Of a stretch of DNA of 64,000 nt, positions 1 to 8,113 are shown piece by piece. This DNA comes from Larkinella punicea. Lineage in GTDB: Bacteria; Bacteroidota; Bacteroidia; Cytophagales; Spirosomataceae. The stretch's first letter is position 1. Every line of letters starts with the position of its first letter. The position numbers and the translations under genes were made by a program. The DNA is taken from positions 1-64,000 of the forward strand of contig NZ_QOWE01000031.1 in the NCBI RefSeq assembly GCF_003334855.1, read 5' to 3'. Below the pieces are notes generated by a model. It had not been told where the DNA came from, did no database searches, and saw only the letters and a list, made by a program, of their open reading frames with translations.

Positions 1-147
1 CGAAGCTAAAACCGACTGACTCTGAATAATTGGTTTATCCATCGCTTTTGAAAATCCAGTAGATCAAAGAACAACAAACTTTTAACTTTTTATCCCGTAA
101 GGCCAAATCCTTCGTACAGTACTGATTTTACATTTTTCATTCATTTT

Positions 148-1005
148 TCAACCCAGTTTCTCCTTAAAAAGCGCAACGGTTCGTCCCCAGGCGAGTTTGG
201 CAGCGGCTTCGTTGTAGCGCGGGCCGGCGGTGTCGTTGTGAAAAGCGTGTTGTGCCCCTTCGTAGACATACAACTGATACGGTACATTCGCTTTCTTCAG
301 GGCTTCCTCGTAGGCCGGAATCCCCGCATTTACCCGTTCGTCCATCCCGCCGTAATGCAATTGGACCGTCGCTTTGATTTTCGGGACATCAGCAACATCG
401 GGCTGACGACCGTAGAATGGAACGGCAGCTTTCAGATCGGGGTAATTGACGGCCAACTGGTTTGACATGGCGCCACCCCAGCAAAAACCGACACAACCGA
501 GTTTGCCATTGCTGTCGGGGCGGCTTTTCAGGTAATCCAGGCCTTTCAGGAAATTCTGTTTCGTTTTTTCGGCATCCAGTTTCCCAAACAACTCCCGCAT
601 CTGCGTTTCGTCGGTGGGTGTTCCTCCGGCGGCTGAGAGCGCATCGGGGGCCATGGCCAGAAAACCGGCCAGCGCGAGTCGGCGGGTGACGTCCTCGATG
701 TGTGGATTCAGACCCCGGTTTTCGTGAATGACGACCACCGAGCCGTACTTTCCATTCGCTTTCGGGCGGGCCAGATAGCCTTTCATGGTGGTGTCGGAAC
801 CAGGATAGGTGACGCGTTCGGTGATGATCCGGTCGTCCTGACCCGCAACGGTTTGCGCCTGGGCATAGTTCACTTCCAGGGTCGATAAAACCGCCAGGGC
901 TGCGGTCATGCCGCCGGTCAATTTGGCCAGTCGTGACAGAAAGACATCCCGCTTCAGCGGTACGTGGGTGTACTCGTCAAATAGGTTGATAATGCGCTGA
1001 TCCAT
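148..1005 (-). CDS. dienelactone hydrolase family protein
   Basis: An alpha/beta hydrolase of the dienelactone hydrolase (DLH) family, 285 aa. The catalytic triad is visible: nucleophile Cys175 in GFCWGG, Asp222 in GGMDERVN and His253 in AQHAF. Residues about 1-50 form a basic stretch followed by a hydrophobic segment ending in AQAQ, which looks like an export signal or membrane anchor with an unusually long n-region, so the enzyme probably acts in the envelope. It hydrolyses an ester or lactone; the substrate cannot be read from sequence. It lies 41 bp downstream of araR on the same strand and may be read through from the arabinose operon, but nothing ties it to arabinose. Confidence 0.88.
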   Translation of the reverse strand: MDQRIINLFDEYTHVPLKRDVFLSRLAKLTGGMTAALAVLSTLEVNYAQAQTVAGQDDRIITERVTYPGSDTTMKGYLARPKANGKYGSVVVIHENRGLNPHIEDVTRRLALAGFLAMAPDALSAAGGTPTDETQMRELFGKLDAEKTKQNFLKGLDYLKSRPDSNGKLGCVGFCWGGAMSNQLAVNYPDLKAAVPFYGRQPDVADVPKIKATVQLHYGGMDERVNAGIPAYEEALKKANVPYQLYVYEGAQHAFHNDTAGPRYNEAAAKLAWGRTVALFKEKLG

Positions 1006-1046
1006 GGGTCAAAGGTTTAGCAGGAAAGATACAAAATAGTTTACGG

Positions 1047-1739
1047 TTATTTCAAATCAAAACTACTGCCTTCCTGCACCAGCTTCTGGTACAGGTCCTG
1101 ATCGAACTGGTAGTAGAAAGCCCCCTTTCGGGACGAAACTTTGTCTTTTTCGTTCAGTTTCACCAGCCACTCCATCGAGTTGAGTCGTTTGCTAAAATTT
1201 CGGTGATCGAGCGGCTGGTTGTTGATGGCTTCGTAGAGACTGCGCAGTTGGGGAATGGTAAACTTCTCGGGAAGCAGCTCAAAACCAATGGGTTGAGTGC
1301 GTGCCCGACGCCGTAGCCGGGCCAGGGCTTTCTCCACCATGTCGTTGTGGTCAAAAATCAAATCCGGTCGTTGGGAAACCGGAAACCACCTGGCATTGTG
1401 CGATTCGGCGAGTTTTTTGTCGTATTGGTCGGTGCGAATGAGGGCGTAGTAAGCAATCGAGAGGGTGCGGGCCACCGGGTCGCGCCGGACTTCACCATAG
1501 GCATACAGTTGTTCCATGTAAACGCCGGTCAAACCCGTCAGGGTTTCCAGAATCCGTTCGGCGCCTTCGTCGATGCTTTCGTCACTTTTCAAAAAACCGC
1601 CCATCAGCGACCAGTTGCCCTGCTCGGGTTCAAATCCCCGCTTGATCAGCAACAGTTGCAGTTCCTGCTGATCGAATCCAAAAATAATGCAATCTAAAGC
1701 GACAAAATGCTTTTCGTGCTGGTCGTATACAATTTCCAT
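1047..1739 (-). CDS. araR: NrtR-type transcriptional regulator, probable arabinose regulator AraR
   Basis: 230 aa with an N-terminal Nudix-fold domain (about 10-150) and a C-terminal winged helix (about 150-225, around LPEKFTIPQLRSLYEAI). The Nudix box at 48-69 keeps G-x5-E and the final Gly, but the catalytic REUxEE glutamates are replaced (RILETLTG), so the domain should bind rather than hydrolyse a ligand. NrtR-family proteins of this kind are known arabinose regulators in Bacteroides. It is the last gene of the ara cluster, and a close paralogue sits at the xyl locus (32372-33058). That it controls araBAD, perhaps through the palindrome upstream of araA, is inference from position. Confidence 0.85.
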   Translation of the reverse strand: MEIVYDQHEKHFVALDCIIFGFDQQELQLLLIKRGFEPEQGNWSLMGGFLKSDESIDEGAERILETLTGLTGVYMEQLYAYGEVRRDPVARTLSIAYYALIRTDQYDKKLAESHNARWFPVSQRPDLIFDHNDMVEKALARLRRRARTQPIGFELLPEKFTIPQLRSLYEAINNQPLDHRNFSKRLNSMEWLVKLNEKDKVSSRKGAFYYQFDQDLYQKLVQEGSSFDLK

Positions 1740-1742
1740 TCG

Positions 1743-1976
1743 ACGTACCCACGGACAAAAGTCCGTGAAATCCTTACAATGATTGATCCTAGCCTCAATA
1801 TTAACGCAAACTATGAGATTTACTGCATGATTATGAGTTAATTACGTGCCATAGGATCAGGTGATTTGTTTTGCTATCGCACCGGCGCCCCGGAAACATC
1901 AGTCCGCTACGCGGCCAATAATCTCATAGTTCGCATTAATATTAAGGATTTCACGGACTAAAGTCCGTCAGTACGT
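1743..1976. repeat. 234-bp composite inverted repeat (ACGGAC family) filling the symporter-araR gap
   Basis: Outer arms 1743-1776 and 1943-1976 are near-identical in inverted orientation. Each contains its own small hairpin, ACGGAC-AAAA-GTCCGT on the left and ACGGAC-TAAA-GTCCGT on the right. A second arm pair, 1797-1820 and 1920-1943, matches 22 of 24. About 100 bp lie in the centre. The right end overlaps the symporter stop codon (1976-1978) and the left end lies 3 bp from the araR start codon, so the element is the whole intercistronic gap. It resembles a miniature inverted-repeat element, but target duplications are not evident. Confidence 0.85.
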
Positions 1977-3631
1977 TAATAAAATACCGAAAATACCACA
2001 ATTACTAGTCCGGTAATGACCGCAGCACCAATCAAAAACGATCTTGAAACCCGGAACCAGCCGGCTTCCACGGCAAAGGCTTTCGGCGAATCCTGGCCTT
2101 TCGATTCGACCAGACTGATCACGACCTGCAAGGCGACACACGCCCAGAAAACCAGCCCCATCCGGTTCAGGAATGGTATGTCGGTGGCGTTGAATTTCAG
2201 GTAGGCCGACAGCGGAATGCTCAGCAAGGCAGCCGCCAGTGCTCCATTGGAGGTGGCTTTTTTCCAGAAAAAACCGAGCAGAAAAATTGCCAGAATCCCC
2301 GGTGAAATGAAACCGGTATACTCCTGAATGTATTCGAAACCTTGCCCGAAATTCTTTAGAAACGGACTGATTACCAAGGCAATGAGAAACGAAACGACAA
2401 TGGCAATCCGCCCCCGCCACACGGTTTGCTTCTCGGTCAGGTTGGTGTTGAAAAACTTACGGTGAATATCGAGCATGTAAATCGTCGCGATGCTGTTGGC
2501 TTTCCCGGCCAATGACGCCACAATGGCCGCCGTCAAAGCTGCAAACGCCAGCCCTTTCAGACCCACCGGCAGCAGATTGAGCAAAACCGGATAGGAATTA
2601 TCCGGTTTCACAATACCGCCTTCGGTAATGCCCCGAACAATCGCCGGTTCGGCGTTTTCCTGAAACAATACATAAGCGGCCAAACCGGGCAAAACCACAA
2701 TCAGGGGCATCAGGATTTTGAGAAACGAAGCAAACAACAGACCGTTGCGGGCCGTGTTGAGGTCGGCCCCCAAAGCCCGTTGCGTAATGTACTGATTACA
2801 ACCAAAGTAGTTAAAATTAACGATCCATTGTCCGCCAATCACAAACATCATCAAACCGGGCAATTGGGTATAGGCATCCGTAAAACCGCCTTTTCCGTCG
2901 TGAACCTGGTACTGCCCCTTGCTGAAAATCATGTGCATATGGTGGTCCGCTTTTTCGCGAATCAGGCCCAGTCCCTCAAAAACACCCGCGCCGGTTCCGA
3001 CCCGGTCAGACAGCAGATCGAGGGCCAAATAGGTGGTGGCCAAACCGCCTACAACCAGACAAACGACCTGAATCACATCCGTGTAGCCAATCACTTTCAT
3101 GCCGCCCAGCGTGATGAAAACCGCAAAAACCGTCAGAAAAACGGCGCAGGTCATGAAACCGAAACCGGTCATTTTTTCCAGACTCAAAGCTCCCAGGTAA
3201 ATGATAGACGTCAGGTTGACGAGGATGTACAGAAGCAGCCAAAAAACCGCCATGATCGTTGCCAGCCGCCCATCGTAGCGTTTTTGCAGAAACTGCGGCA
3301 TGGTGTAAATCTTGTTTTTGATGTACATCGGCAGAAAATACACCGCAATGATGATGAGCGAAAAACCGCCCACCAGTTCATACACCGAAATCGCCAGACC
3401 GAGCTGAAACGCCTGCCCACTCATGCCGATGAATTGCTCCGCCGAGATGTTGGAAGCAATGATCGACGCGCCGATGGCCCACCAGGTCAGGGAGCCTTCG
3501 GCCAGAAAGAAATCTTTCGAATCGGCGGTTTGCTTGCCTTTGTGGGTGTATACCCAGTATCCGTACACCGCGACGATGACGAAGTAGATGAGAAAGATGA
3601 AATAGTCAACCGATTCGAGTCCAAGGGTCAT
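1976..3631 (-). CDS. SSS-family sodium/sugar symporter, probable arabinose uptake
   Basis: A 551-aa polytopic membrane protein of the sodium:solute symporter (SGLT-like) family, with about 13-14 hydrophobic segments along its whole length. Family-like features include the early SAEQFIGMSGQAF segment and the GLKGLAFAALTAAIVASLAGKANSIATIYMLDI region. It carries sugar or a related solute across the inner membrane with sodium. Its place between araD and araR makes L-arabinose the likely substrate; this is inference, as the family also carries other sugars, myo-inositol and sialic acid. Inverted repeats flank it on both sides. Confidence 0.88.
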   Translation of the reverse strand: MTLGLESVDYFIFLIYFVIVAVYGYWVYTHKGKQTADSKDFFLAEGSLTWWAIGASIIASNISAEQFIGMSGQAFQLGLAISVYELVGGFSLIIIAVYFLPMYIKNKIYTMPQFLQKRYDGRLATIMAVFWLLLYILVNLTSIIYLGALSLEKMTGFGFMTCAVFLTVFAVFITLGGMKVIGYTDVIQVVCLVVGGLATTYLALDLLSDRVGTGAGVFEGLGLIREKADHHMHMIFSKGQYQVHDGKGGFTDAYTQLPGLMMFVIGGQWIVNFNYFGCNQYITQRALGADLNTARNGLLFASFLKILMPLIVVLPGLAAYVLFQENAEPAIVRGITEGGIVKPDNSYPVLLNLLPVGLKGLAFAALTAAIVASLAGKANSIATIYMLDIHRKFFNTNLTEKQTVWRGRIAIVVSFLIALVISPFLKNFGQGFEYIQEYTGFISPGILAIFLLGFFWKKATSNGALAAALLSIPLSAYLKFNATDIPFLNRMGLVFWACVALQVVISLVESKGQDSPKAFAVEAGWFRVSRSFLIGAAVITGLVIVVFSVFY

Positions 3632-3654
3632 GATTGCAGGAAGGTTTAGGGGTA

Positions 3655-3740
3655 AACCCAGACAGCGGCCAGCGGCCCTGTCTGCGGTTTTGATGGCTCC
3701 AATTCAACCGCAGACAGGGCCGCTGGCCGCTGTCTGGGTT
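3655..3740. repeat. perfect 35-bp inverted repeat between araD and the symporter
   Basis: Arms 3655-3689 and 3706-3740 are exact reverse complements and GC-rich (core GCGGCCAGCGGCCCTG), with a 16-nt loop. The right arm runs into the araD stop codon (3739-3741); the left arm ends 24 bp from the symporter start. The transcript could form a very stable hairpin. There is no U-tract, so this is more likely an RNA stability or processing element than a simple terminator. That function is inference. Confidence 0.9.
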
Positions 3741-4437
3741 ACTGTCCGTAATACGCGTCTTTGCCGTGTTTCCGGAAATAGTGTTTATCAATCAGGCTTT
3801 GCTTGATGCGGGGCGTGTCGGGGTTGATGGTCAGCGTGAGGTAAGCCATTTTGGCAAGTTCTTCCAGAACCGTCGCATTATAAACGGCTTTCGCCGGATT
3901 TTTTCCCCAGGCAAACGGGCCATGACAGGCGACCAGCACCATCTCGACTTCGCTGGCCGAGAGGTTTTGTTCCCGAAAAACATTCAGGATTTGGTTGCCG
4001 GTTTCGTGTTCGTAATCGCCCTGAATCATCGCGTCGGACATCACCTCCGTCACTGGAATGGAAGCCACCAGATGGTCGGCGTGGGTGGTGCCCAGATTCG
4101 GAATTTCGCGCACGGCCTGCGCCCAGGCGACCGCATACGTGGAATGCGTGTGGCAAATACCGCCGATGGTTTCGAAATGGCGATACAGTAAGGTATGCGT
4201 TTTGGTATCGGACGACGGCCGCATTTTTCCTTCCACCAACTGGTTGTCCAGATCCACAATGACGATGTCGTCGGGTGTCAGTTCGTCGTACGGAATACCG
4301 CTCGGTTTGATGCCCACCACACCCGCTTGCCGGTCGATTCCGCTGACATTGCCGAAAGTGTAAATTGCCAGCTTCTGCCGGGGAATTTCCATATTGGCTT
4401 CGTAAACCGCTTCTTTCAGGGATTGATATAAGCTCAT
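3739..4437 (-). CDS. araD: L-ribulose-5-phosphate 4-epimerase
   Basis: 232 aa, the normal length for AraD, a zinc-dependent class II aldolase-fold epimerase converting L-ribulose-5-phosphate to D-xylulose-5-phosphate in the cytoplasm. The zinc-ligand region CHTHSTYAVAWAQA is clear (HTH), with a further His in HADHL and in ACHGPFAWG. N-terminal GNVSG and KPSG segments match the phosphate-binding loops of the family. It is the third gene of the minus-strand ara operon, between araB and the symporter. The last codon region overlaps an inverted-repeat arm without disturbing the protein. Confidence 0.96.
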   Translation of the reverse strand: MSLYQSLKEAVYEANMEIPRQKLAIYTFGNVSGIDRQAGVVGIKPSGIPYDELTPDDIVIVDLDNQLVEGKMRPSSDTKTHTLLYRHFETIGGICHTHSTYAVAWAQAVREIPNLGTTHADHLVASIPVTEVMSDAMIQGDYEHETGNQILNVFREQNLSASEVEMVLVACHGPFAWGKNPAKAVYNATVLEELAKMAYLTLTINPDTPRIKQSLIDKHYFRKHGKDAYYGQ

Positions 4438-4453
4438 AGCAACTAGTTTTTTG

Positions 4454-4554
4454 CCCCCAACCCCCTAAAGGCCGGGCGGCCGGTGCCGGGCTAATGTATC
4501 CGGATTTTTTAAGCCCGGCACCGGCCGCCCGGCCTTTAGGGGAGGTGGGGGTCA
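4454..4554. repeat. long GC-rich inverted repeat (CCCCTAAAGG family) in the araB-araD gap
   Basis: Perfect core arms of 31 bp lie at 4462-4492 and 4512-4542. Each carries CCCCTAAAGG next to the GC block GCCGGGCGGCCGGTGCCGGG. Matching with one indel extends outward to runs of five C/G. The outer right end abuts the araB stop codon (4552-4554) and the left end lies about 16 bp from the araD start. The CCCCTAAAGG word recurs in the repeats at 7926-8026 and 42674-42756. Confidence 0.9.
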
Positions 4555-6192
4555 TTTTTTCTCAATAAAACCGCCCAAACTCAAATACCGCTCGTAAAGC
4601 ACATCATACACGGCAGCCCGTTCGGGACGGGGCGTATACACGGCATCGAAAGCGGAAGCCATCGCTTTTTGGGCCTCGGCGAATGTCGGATAAATACCGG
4701 CGGCCACGGCGGCACACACGCCAGCTCCCCGGGCGCAGCACTGGTCGGATTCGGCCACTTTGATGGGTACGTTCATGACGTCCGCCAGCGTTTGCATGAC
4801 GAAGGCCGACTTCCGGGCCACCCCGCCAATGGCGATGACCTGCTGAATCGGGACACCTTCTTCCACAAACCGTTCGGCAATCTGGCGTGCGCCATAGGCT
4901 GTGGCTTCGACCAGCGATTTGAAAACGTGCGCGGCACTGCTGCCCAGATTTAACCCGGAAATAGCGCCTTTCAGCGTGTGATTGGCATCGGGCGTGCGTC
5001 GGCCGTTCAGCCAGTCGAGGGAAACGATGTCGGTTGAACGGACGGGCAATTGGCTGGCCTGTTCGGCTAAGTACGGAAGCAGTGCGGTTTGCAGCGACGG
5101 AATCAAACTCGCCTGTCCTTGTTGCGTTAATAAACCGGCGACCGGTTCCAGAATGAGTCGCGTAAACCAGGCGTAGAGGTCGCCAAACGCCGACTGCCCC
5201 GCTTCCATCCCGAGCATGCCCGGCACGATGGAGCCGTCGACCTGTCCGCAAATGCCGCGAATCAGCAAATGGCCGACGTCTTCGGAAGGCGCCATGAGCA
5301 TGTCACAGGTGGAAGTTCCAATTACTTTTACCAGGGCGTAGGACTCAATATTGGCCCCAACGGCACCCATGTGCGCATCAAAACCGCCGACACCAATGAT
5401 AACCGTAGTCGGAACGCCCAGCTTTTCCGCCCATTCCGCCGAAATCGTGCCCATCGGCTCGTCGGACGTGTAGGTGTGGCGAAAGAGACGGTCGCGCAGT
5501 CCCGCCAGCAGCGGATCGAGCGTGGTGAGAAATTCTTCGGACGGCAATCCGTCGAACTCTGCGTGCCAGAGGGCTTTATGGCCAGCCGCTGTCCGGCTTC
5601 GTTTGAGCGTCAGTGGGTTGGTGTTGCCGGTCAAAACCGCCGAGATCCAGTCGCAGTGTTCAATCCAGGAAAAAGCCGCCGGTCGGATGGATTCATCGAC
5701 CCGCAGCGTCCGCAGGATTTTCGACCAAAACCACTCGGAGGAATAGATTCCGCCCACGTATTTCGTAAAATCCGTATCCCAGCGGTGCGCCAGTTGGTTG
5801 ATTTCTTCCGCTTCCTGGTTGGCCGTGTGGTCTTTCCAGAGAATGAACATGCCGTTCGGATTGTCGGCAAACTGGGGAAGCAATGCCAAAGGCGTCCCGT
5901 TTTCATCGACCGGGCCGGGTGTCGATCCCGTCGTATCGACCGAAATTCCCCGAATGTCGGCAATTACCTCCGCCGAAACCGCACGTAGCGCGCTCCGAAC
6001 CGATTGCTCCAATCCTTCCAGATAATCGAGCGGGTGTTGCCGGAACTGCGAACGGGCGGGGTCACAATAGGCACCGGTTTTCCACCGAACGTATTCATGA
6101 ACACCCGAAGCCAATTCGTCACCGGTTTCGGCATTCACCAGAACCGCCCGCACCGAGTCCGTTCCAAAATCAACCCCAATTACGTATGGCAT
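4552..6192 (-). CDS. araB: ribulokinase
   Basis: 546 aa, full length for AraB, a FGGY-family sugar kinase that phosphorylates L-ribulose with ATP. The N-terminal phosphate-binding segment IGVDFGTDSVRAVLVNAETG is typical of AraB, as are GTSTCDMLMAP in the middle and the C-terminal IAIGGVARKSAFVMQTLADV adenosine-binding region. It is the second gene of the ara operon, 67 bp after araA on the minus strand, with an inverted repeat in the gap on each side. Confidence 0.97.
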   Translation of the reverse strand: MPYVIGVDFGTDSVRAVLVNAETGDELASGVHEYVRWKTGAYCDPARSQFRQHPLDYLEGLEQSVRSALRAVSAEVIADIRGISVDTTGSTPGPVDENGTPLALLPQFADNPNGMFILWKDHTANQEAEEINQLAHRWDTDFTKYVGGIYSSEWFWSKILRTLRVDESIRPAAFSWIEHCDWISAVLTGNTNPLTLKRSRTAAGHKALWHAEFDGLPSEEFLTTLDPLLAGLRDRLFRHTYTSDEPMGTISAEWAEKLGVPTTVIIGVGGFDAHMGAVGANIESYALVKVIGTSTCDMLMAPSEDVGHLLIRGICGQVDGSIVPGMLGMEAGQSAFGDLYAWFTRLILEPVAGLLTQQGQASLIPSLQTALLPYLAEQASQLPVRSTDIVSLDWLNGRRTPDANHTLKGAISGLNLGSSAAHVFKSLVEATAYGARQIAERFVEEGVPIQQVIAIGGVARKSAFVMQTLADVMNVPIKVAESDQCCARGAGVCAAVAAGIYPTFAEAQKAMASAFDAVYTPRPERAAVYDVLYERYLSLGGFIEKK

Positions 6193-6205
6193 AATGAGTG
6201 ATGAG

Positions 6206-6263
6206 TTAAGAGTGATGAGTTAAGAGTGCATGCGTCAGCCAACTCTTAACTCATCACTCTTAA
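6206..6263. repeat. 22-bp perfect inverted repeat (AACTCTTAACTC family) in the araA-araB gap
   Basis: Arms 6206-6227 and 6242-6263 are exact reverse complements built from repeated TTAAGAGT/GATGAG words. The right arm overlaps the araA stop codon (6260-6262). The loop and start of the right arm contain TGCGTCAGCCAACTCTTAA (6231-6249). The same 19 bases occur in reverse at 60328-60346, inside the repeat between sulfite reductase and cobA, so the two are copies of one dispersed element. Confidence 0.9.
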
Positions 6264-7759
6264 TGCTTTAAGTGATAGTATGCTTCGTTCCAACGCAGGT
6301 CCTGTTTGAAGGCGTGGATGCGGGTTTCTTCGTTGATCAGGACGTATTCGACGCCCGCGATTTCGGCGAAATCTTCCATGTATTCGGAGGAAATCGCTTT
6401 GCTGAAAACCGTGTGGTGCGCGCCACCGGCCAGAATCCAGGCGGCTGCAGCCGTTTTCAGATTGGGTTTGGCATCCCACAAGACGCGGGCGACCGGTAAT
6501 TTCGGCAGCGGTTTTTCCGTTGAAACGACATCCACTTCATTGACAATCAATCGAAACCGGTTTCCCATATCGACCACCGACGCGTTGATGGCCGCGCCGG
6601 GTGCCACATTGAACACCAGCCGAACCGGATCAGCTTTGCCGCCAATCGACAGGGGGTGAATTTCGCAGGACGGTTTTCCGTCGGCAATCGATTCATCGAT
6701 TTCGAGCATGTGCGCGCCCAACACCCGCTGACCGTTGGGCGACAGGTGATAGGTGTAATCTTCCATGAACGAACTGCCGCCTGGAAGCCCCGCTCCCATC
6801 ACTTTAATGGCCCGGCCCAGTGCCGCCGTTTTCCAGTCGCCCTCACCCCCGAAACTATAGCCATCGGCCATCAGCCGTTGTACGGCAATTCCAGGCAGTT
6901 GATTCAGGCCGTGCAGGTCTTCGAAGGTATCCGTGAATCCTTTGATTTGGTGATCGTCCAGAAAACCGCGTAAGCCAATTTCGATTTTGGCAGCATCGCG
7001 CAGCGAATCGTGGCGTAACCCGGCTTTTTGCAGTTCGGCAACAATTTGGTATCGCTGTTCATATTCGCTTACTAATGTATTGATTTCCTGATCGGTTACC
7101 TGGTTGACATACGCGACCAGATCACCAATCCCGTAGCCGTAAACCGCATAGCCAAACTTGATCTGGGCTTCCACCTTATCCCCTTCCGTGACGGCCACTT
7201 CGCGCATGTTATCACCAAACCGGGCAAACCGGGCACCCTGCAAGTCGTGCCAACCGGCGGCCACCCGCGCCCAGACGTTGATGCGCTCGTGCACTTCGGA
7301 GTCTTCCCAATGTCCGACAACCACTTTGCGCTCCAGGCGCAAGCGGGCGTTGATGAACCCAAATTCCCGGTCGCCATGCGCCGACTGGTTGAGGTTCATG
7401 AAATCCATGTCGATGGTCTCCCAGGGAATGTCACGGTTGAACTGGGTGTGTAGATGCAGCAGCGGTTTCCGCAAAATCTTCAAGCCGTTGATCCACATTT
7501 TGGCGGGCGAAAACGTGTGCATCCACGTCATCAAGCCAATGCAGTTGGGTGCAGTGTTGGCTTCCAGACACAGTTTATAGATTTCATCCGGGCCGGTCAG
7601 TACGGTTTTGAAAACAATTCTGACCGGAATGGCCGACGACTGGTTGAAGGCATCGACGATGGTCCGGGAATGTTCCGCGACCTGTTTGAGGGTGTCTTCA
7701 CCGTATAAATGCTGGCTGCCGGTAACAAACCAGACTTCTAAATGGTCAAAAGAAATCAT
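6260..7759 (-). CDS. araA: L-arabinose isomerase
   Basis: 499 aa, the usual AraA length, converting L-arabinose to L-ribulose with a divalent metal. Family hallmarks are the N-terminal [24 protein letters not shown], the hexamer-type active-site segment [16 protein letters not shown] (metal-ligand Glu) and the C-terminal GGAHHTVFS with paired His. It is the first gene of the minus-strand operon. Its upstream region has a promoter-like TATATTTG and an overlapping palindrome (see 7813-7847). AraA, AraB and AraD together make a complete isomerase-kinase-epimerase pathway. Confidence 0.98.
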   Translation of the reverse strand: MISFDHLEVWFVTGSQHLYGEDTLKQVAEHSRTIVDAFNQSSAIPVRIVFKTVLTGPDEIYKLCLEANTAPNCIGLMTWMHTFSPAKMWINGLKILRKPLLHLHTQFNRDIPWETIDMDFMNLNQSAHGDREFGFINARLRLERKVVVGHWEDSEVHERINVWARVAAGWHDLQGARFARFGDNMREVAVTEGDKVEAQIKFGYAVYGYGIGDLVAYVNQVTDQEINTLVSEYEQRYQIVAELQKAGLRHDSLRDAAKIEIGLRGFLDDHQIKGFTDTFEDLHGLNQLPGIAVQRLMADGYSFGGEGDWKTAALGRAIKVMGAGLPGGSSFMEDYTYHLSPNGQRVLGAHMLEIDESIADGKPSCEIHPLSIGGKADPVRLVFNVAPGAAINASVVDMGNRFRLIVNEVDVVSTEKPLPKLPVARVLWDAKPNLKTAAAAWILAGGAHHTVFSKAISSEYMEDFAEIAGVEYVLINEETRIHAFKQDLRWNEAYYHLKH

Positions 7760-7812
7760 TGGCGAATGGGGTGTTGAGGTAGCCTTTCAAGGATCGATCA
7801 GGCTTTGGTAGG

Positions 7813-7847
7813 CAAATATAAATAATAAATGTATTTTTTACGTTTAT
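7813..7847 (-). promoter_or_regulatory. araA promoter -7 box with adjacent palindromic operator candidate
   Basis: On the minus strand TATATTTG (7813-7820) matches the Bacteroidota -7 consensus TAnnTTTG and lies about 54 bp from the araA start. Just upstream, 7825-7847 is a 23-bp imperfect palindrome, ATAAATGTA-N5-TACGTTTAT, matching at 8 of 9 positions. Its position over the upstream promoter region suits a repressor, most simply AraR. This assignment is inference. A similar half-site word, TAAGTGT or ACATTTA, occurs in the xyl dyad at 33152-33194. Confidence 0.5.
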
Positions 7848-7925
7848 GGAAAGAGAAAATTTATACTGGAAATAATCCAGTGTCTAAAAGCGGTTCCTGA
7901 AAAGAATAAAGGATTTTCAATTTTA

Positions 7926-8026
7926 GCACTTTCGCTTTTGCCCCGTTCCCCTAAAGGGGACTTATAGGATCCGGATTAAGCTGCGTCCAAGTCCCCTTTA
8001 GGGGAACGGGGCAAAAGCGAAAGTGC
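7926..8026. repeat. perfect 38-bp inverted repeat (CCCCTAAAGGGG family)
   Basis: Arms 7926-7963 and 7989-8026 are exact reverse complements with a 25-nt loop. They carry CCCCTAAAGGGG next to GCAAAAGCGAAAGTGC-type flanks. The element lies in the 353-bp region 7760-8113 between the araA promoter and the 3' end of the DEAD-box gene. No coding sequence is visible in that region. It also contains the araA promoter and the helicase terminator. Confidence 0.92.
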
Positions 8027-8064
8027 AAAGAATTATCAGACGAAGTCCTAAATTTGAAAGGGCA

Positions 8065-8091
8065 TAAAAAAAACAGGAATGCGATTCCTGT
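8065..8091 (-). terminator. intrinsic terminator of the DEAD-box helicase gene
   Basis: Read on the minus strand, ACAGGAAT-CGC-ATTCCTGT (8-bp perfect stem, 3-nt loop) is followed by eight T residues, about 20 bp past the helicase stop codon. Confidence 0.85.
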
Positions 8092-8113
8092 TCAGTAGTT
8101 TTTGTTCGATCCG

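Noticed and set aside
1740-1976. Insertion sequence between the symporter and araR
   Set aside because: Only inverted-repeat ends and 100 bp of non-coding sequence are present; no transposase frame and no clear target duplication. Kept as a repeat only.
2780-3649. Long open frame antisense to the SSS symporter
   Set aside because: Composition is typical of an antisense shadow (His/Asn/Arg-rich, no hydrophobic core) and the symporter frame is complete.
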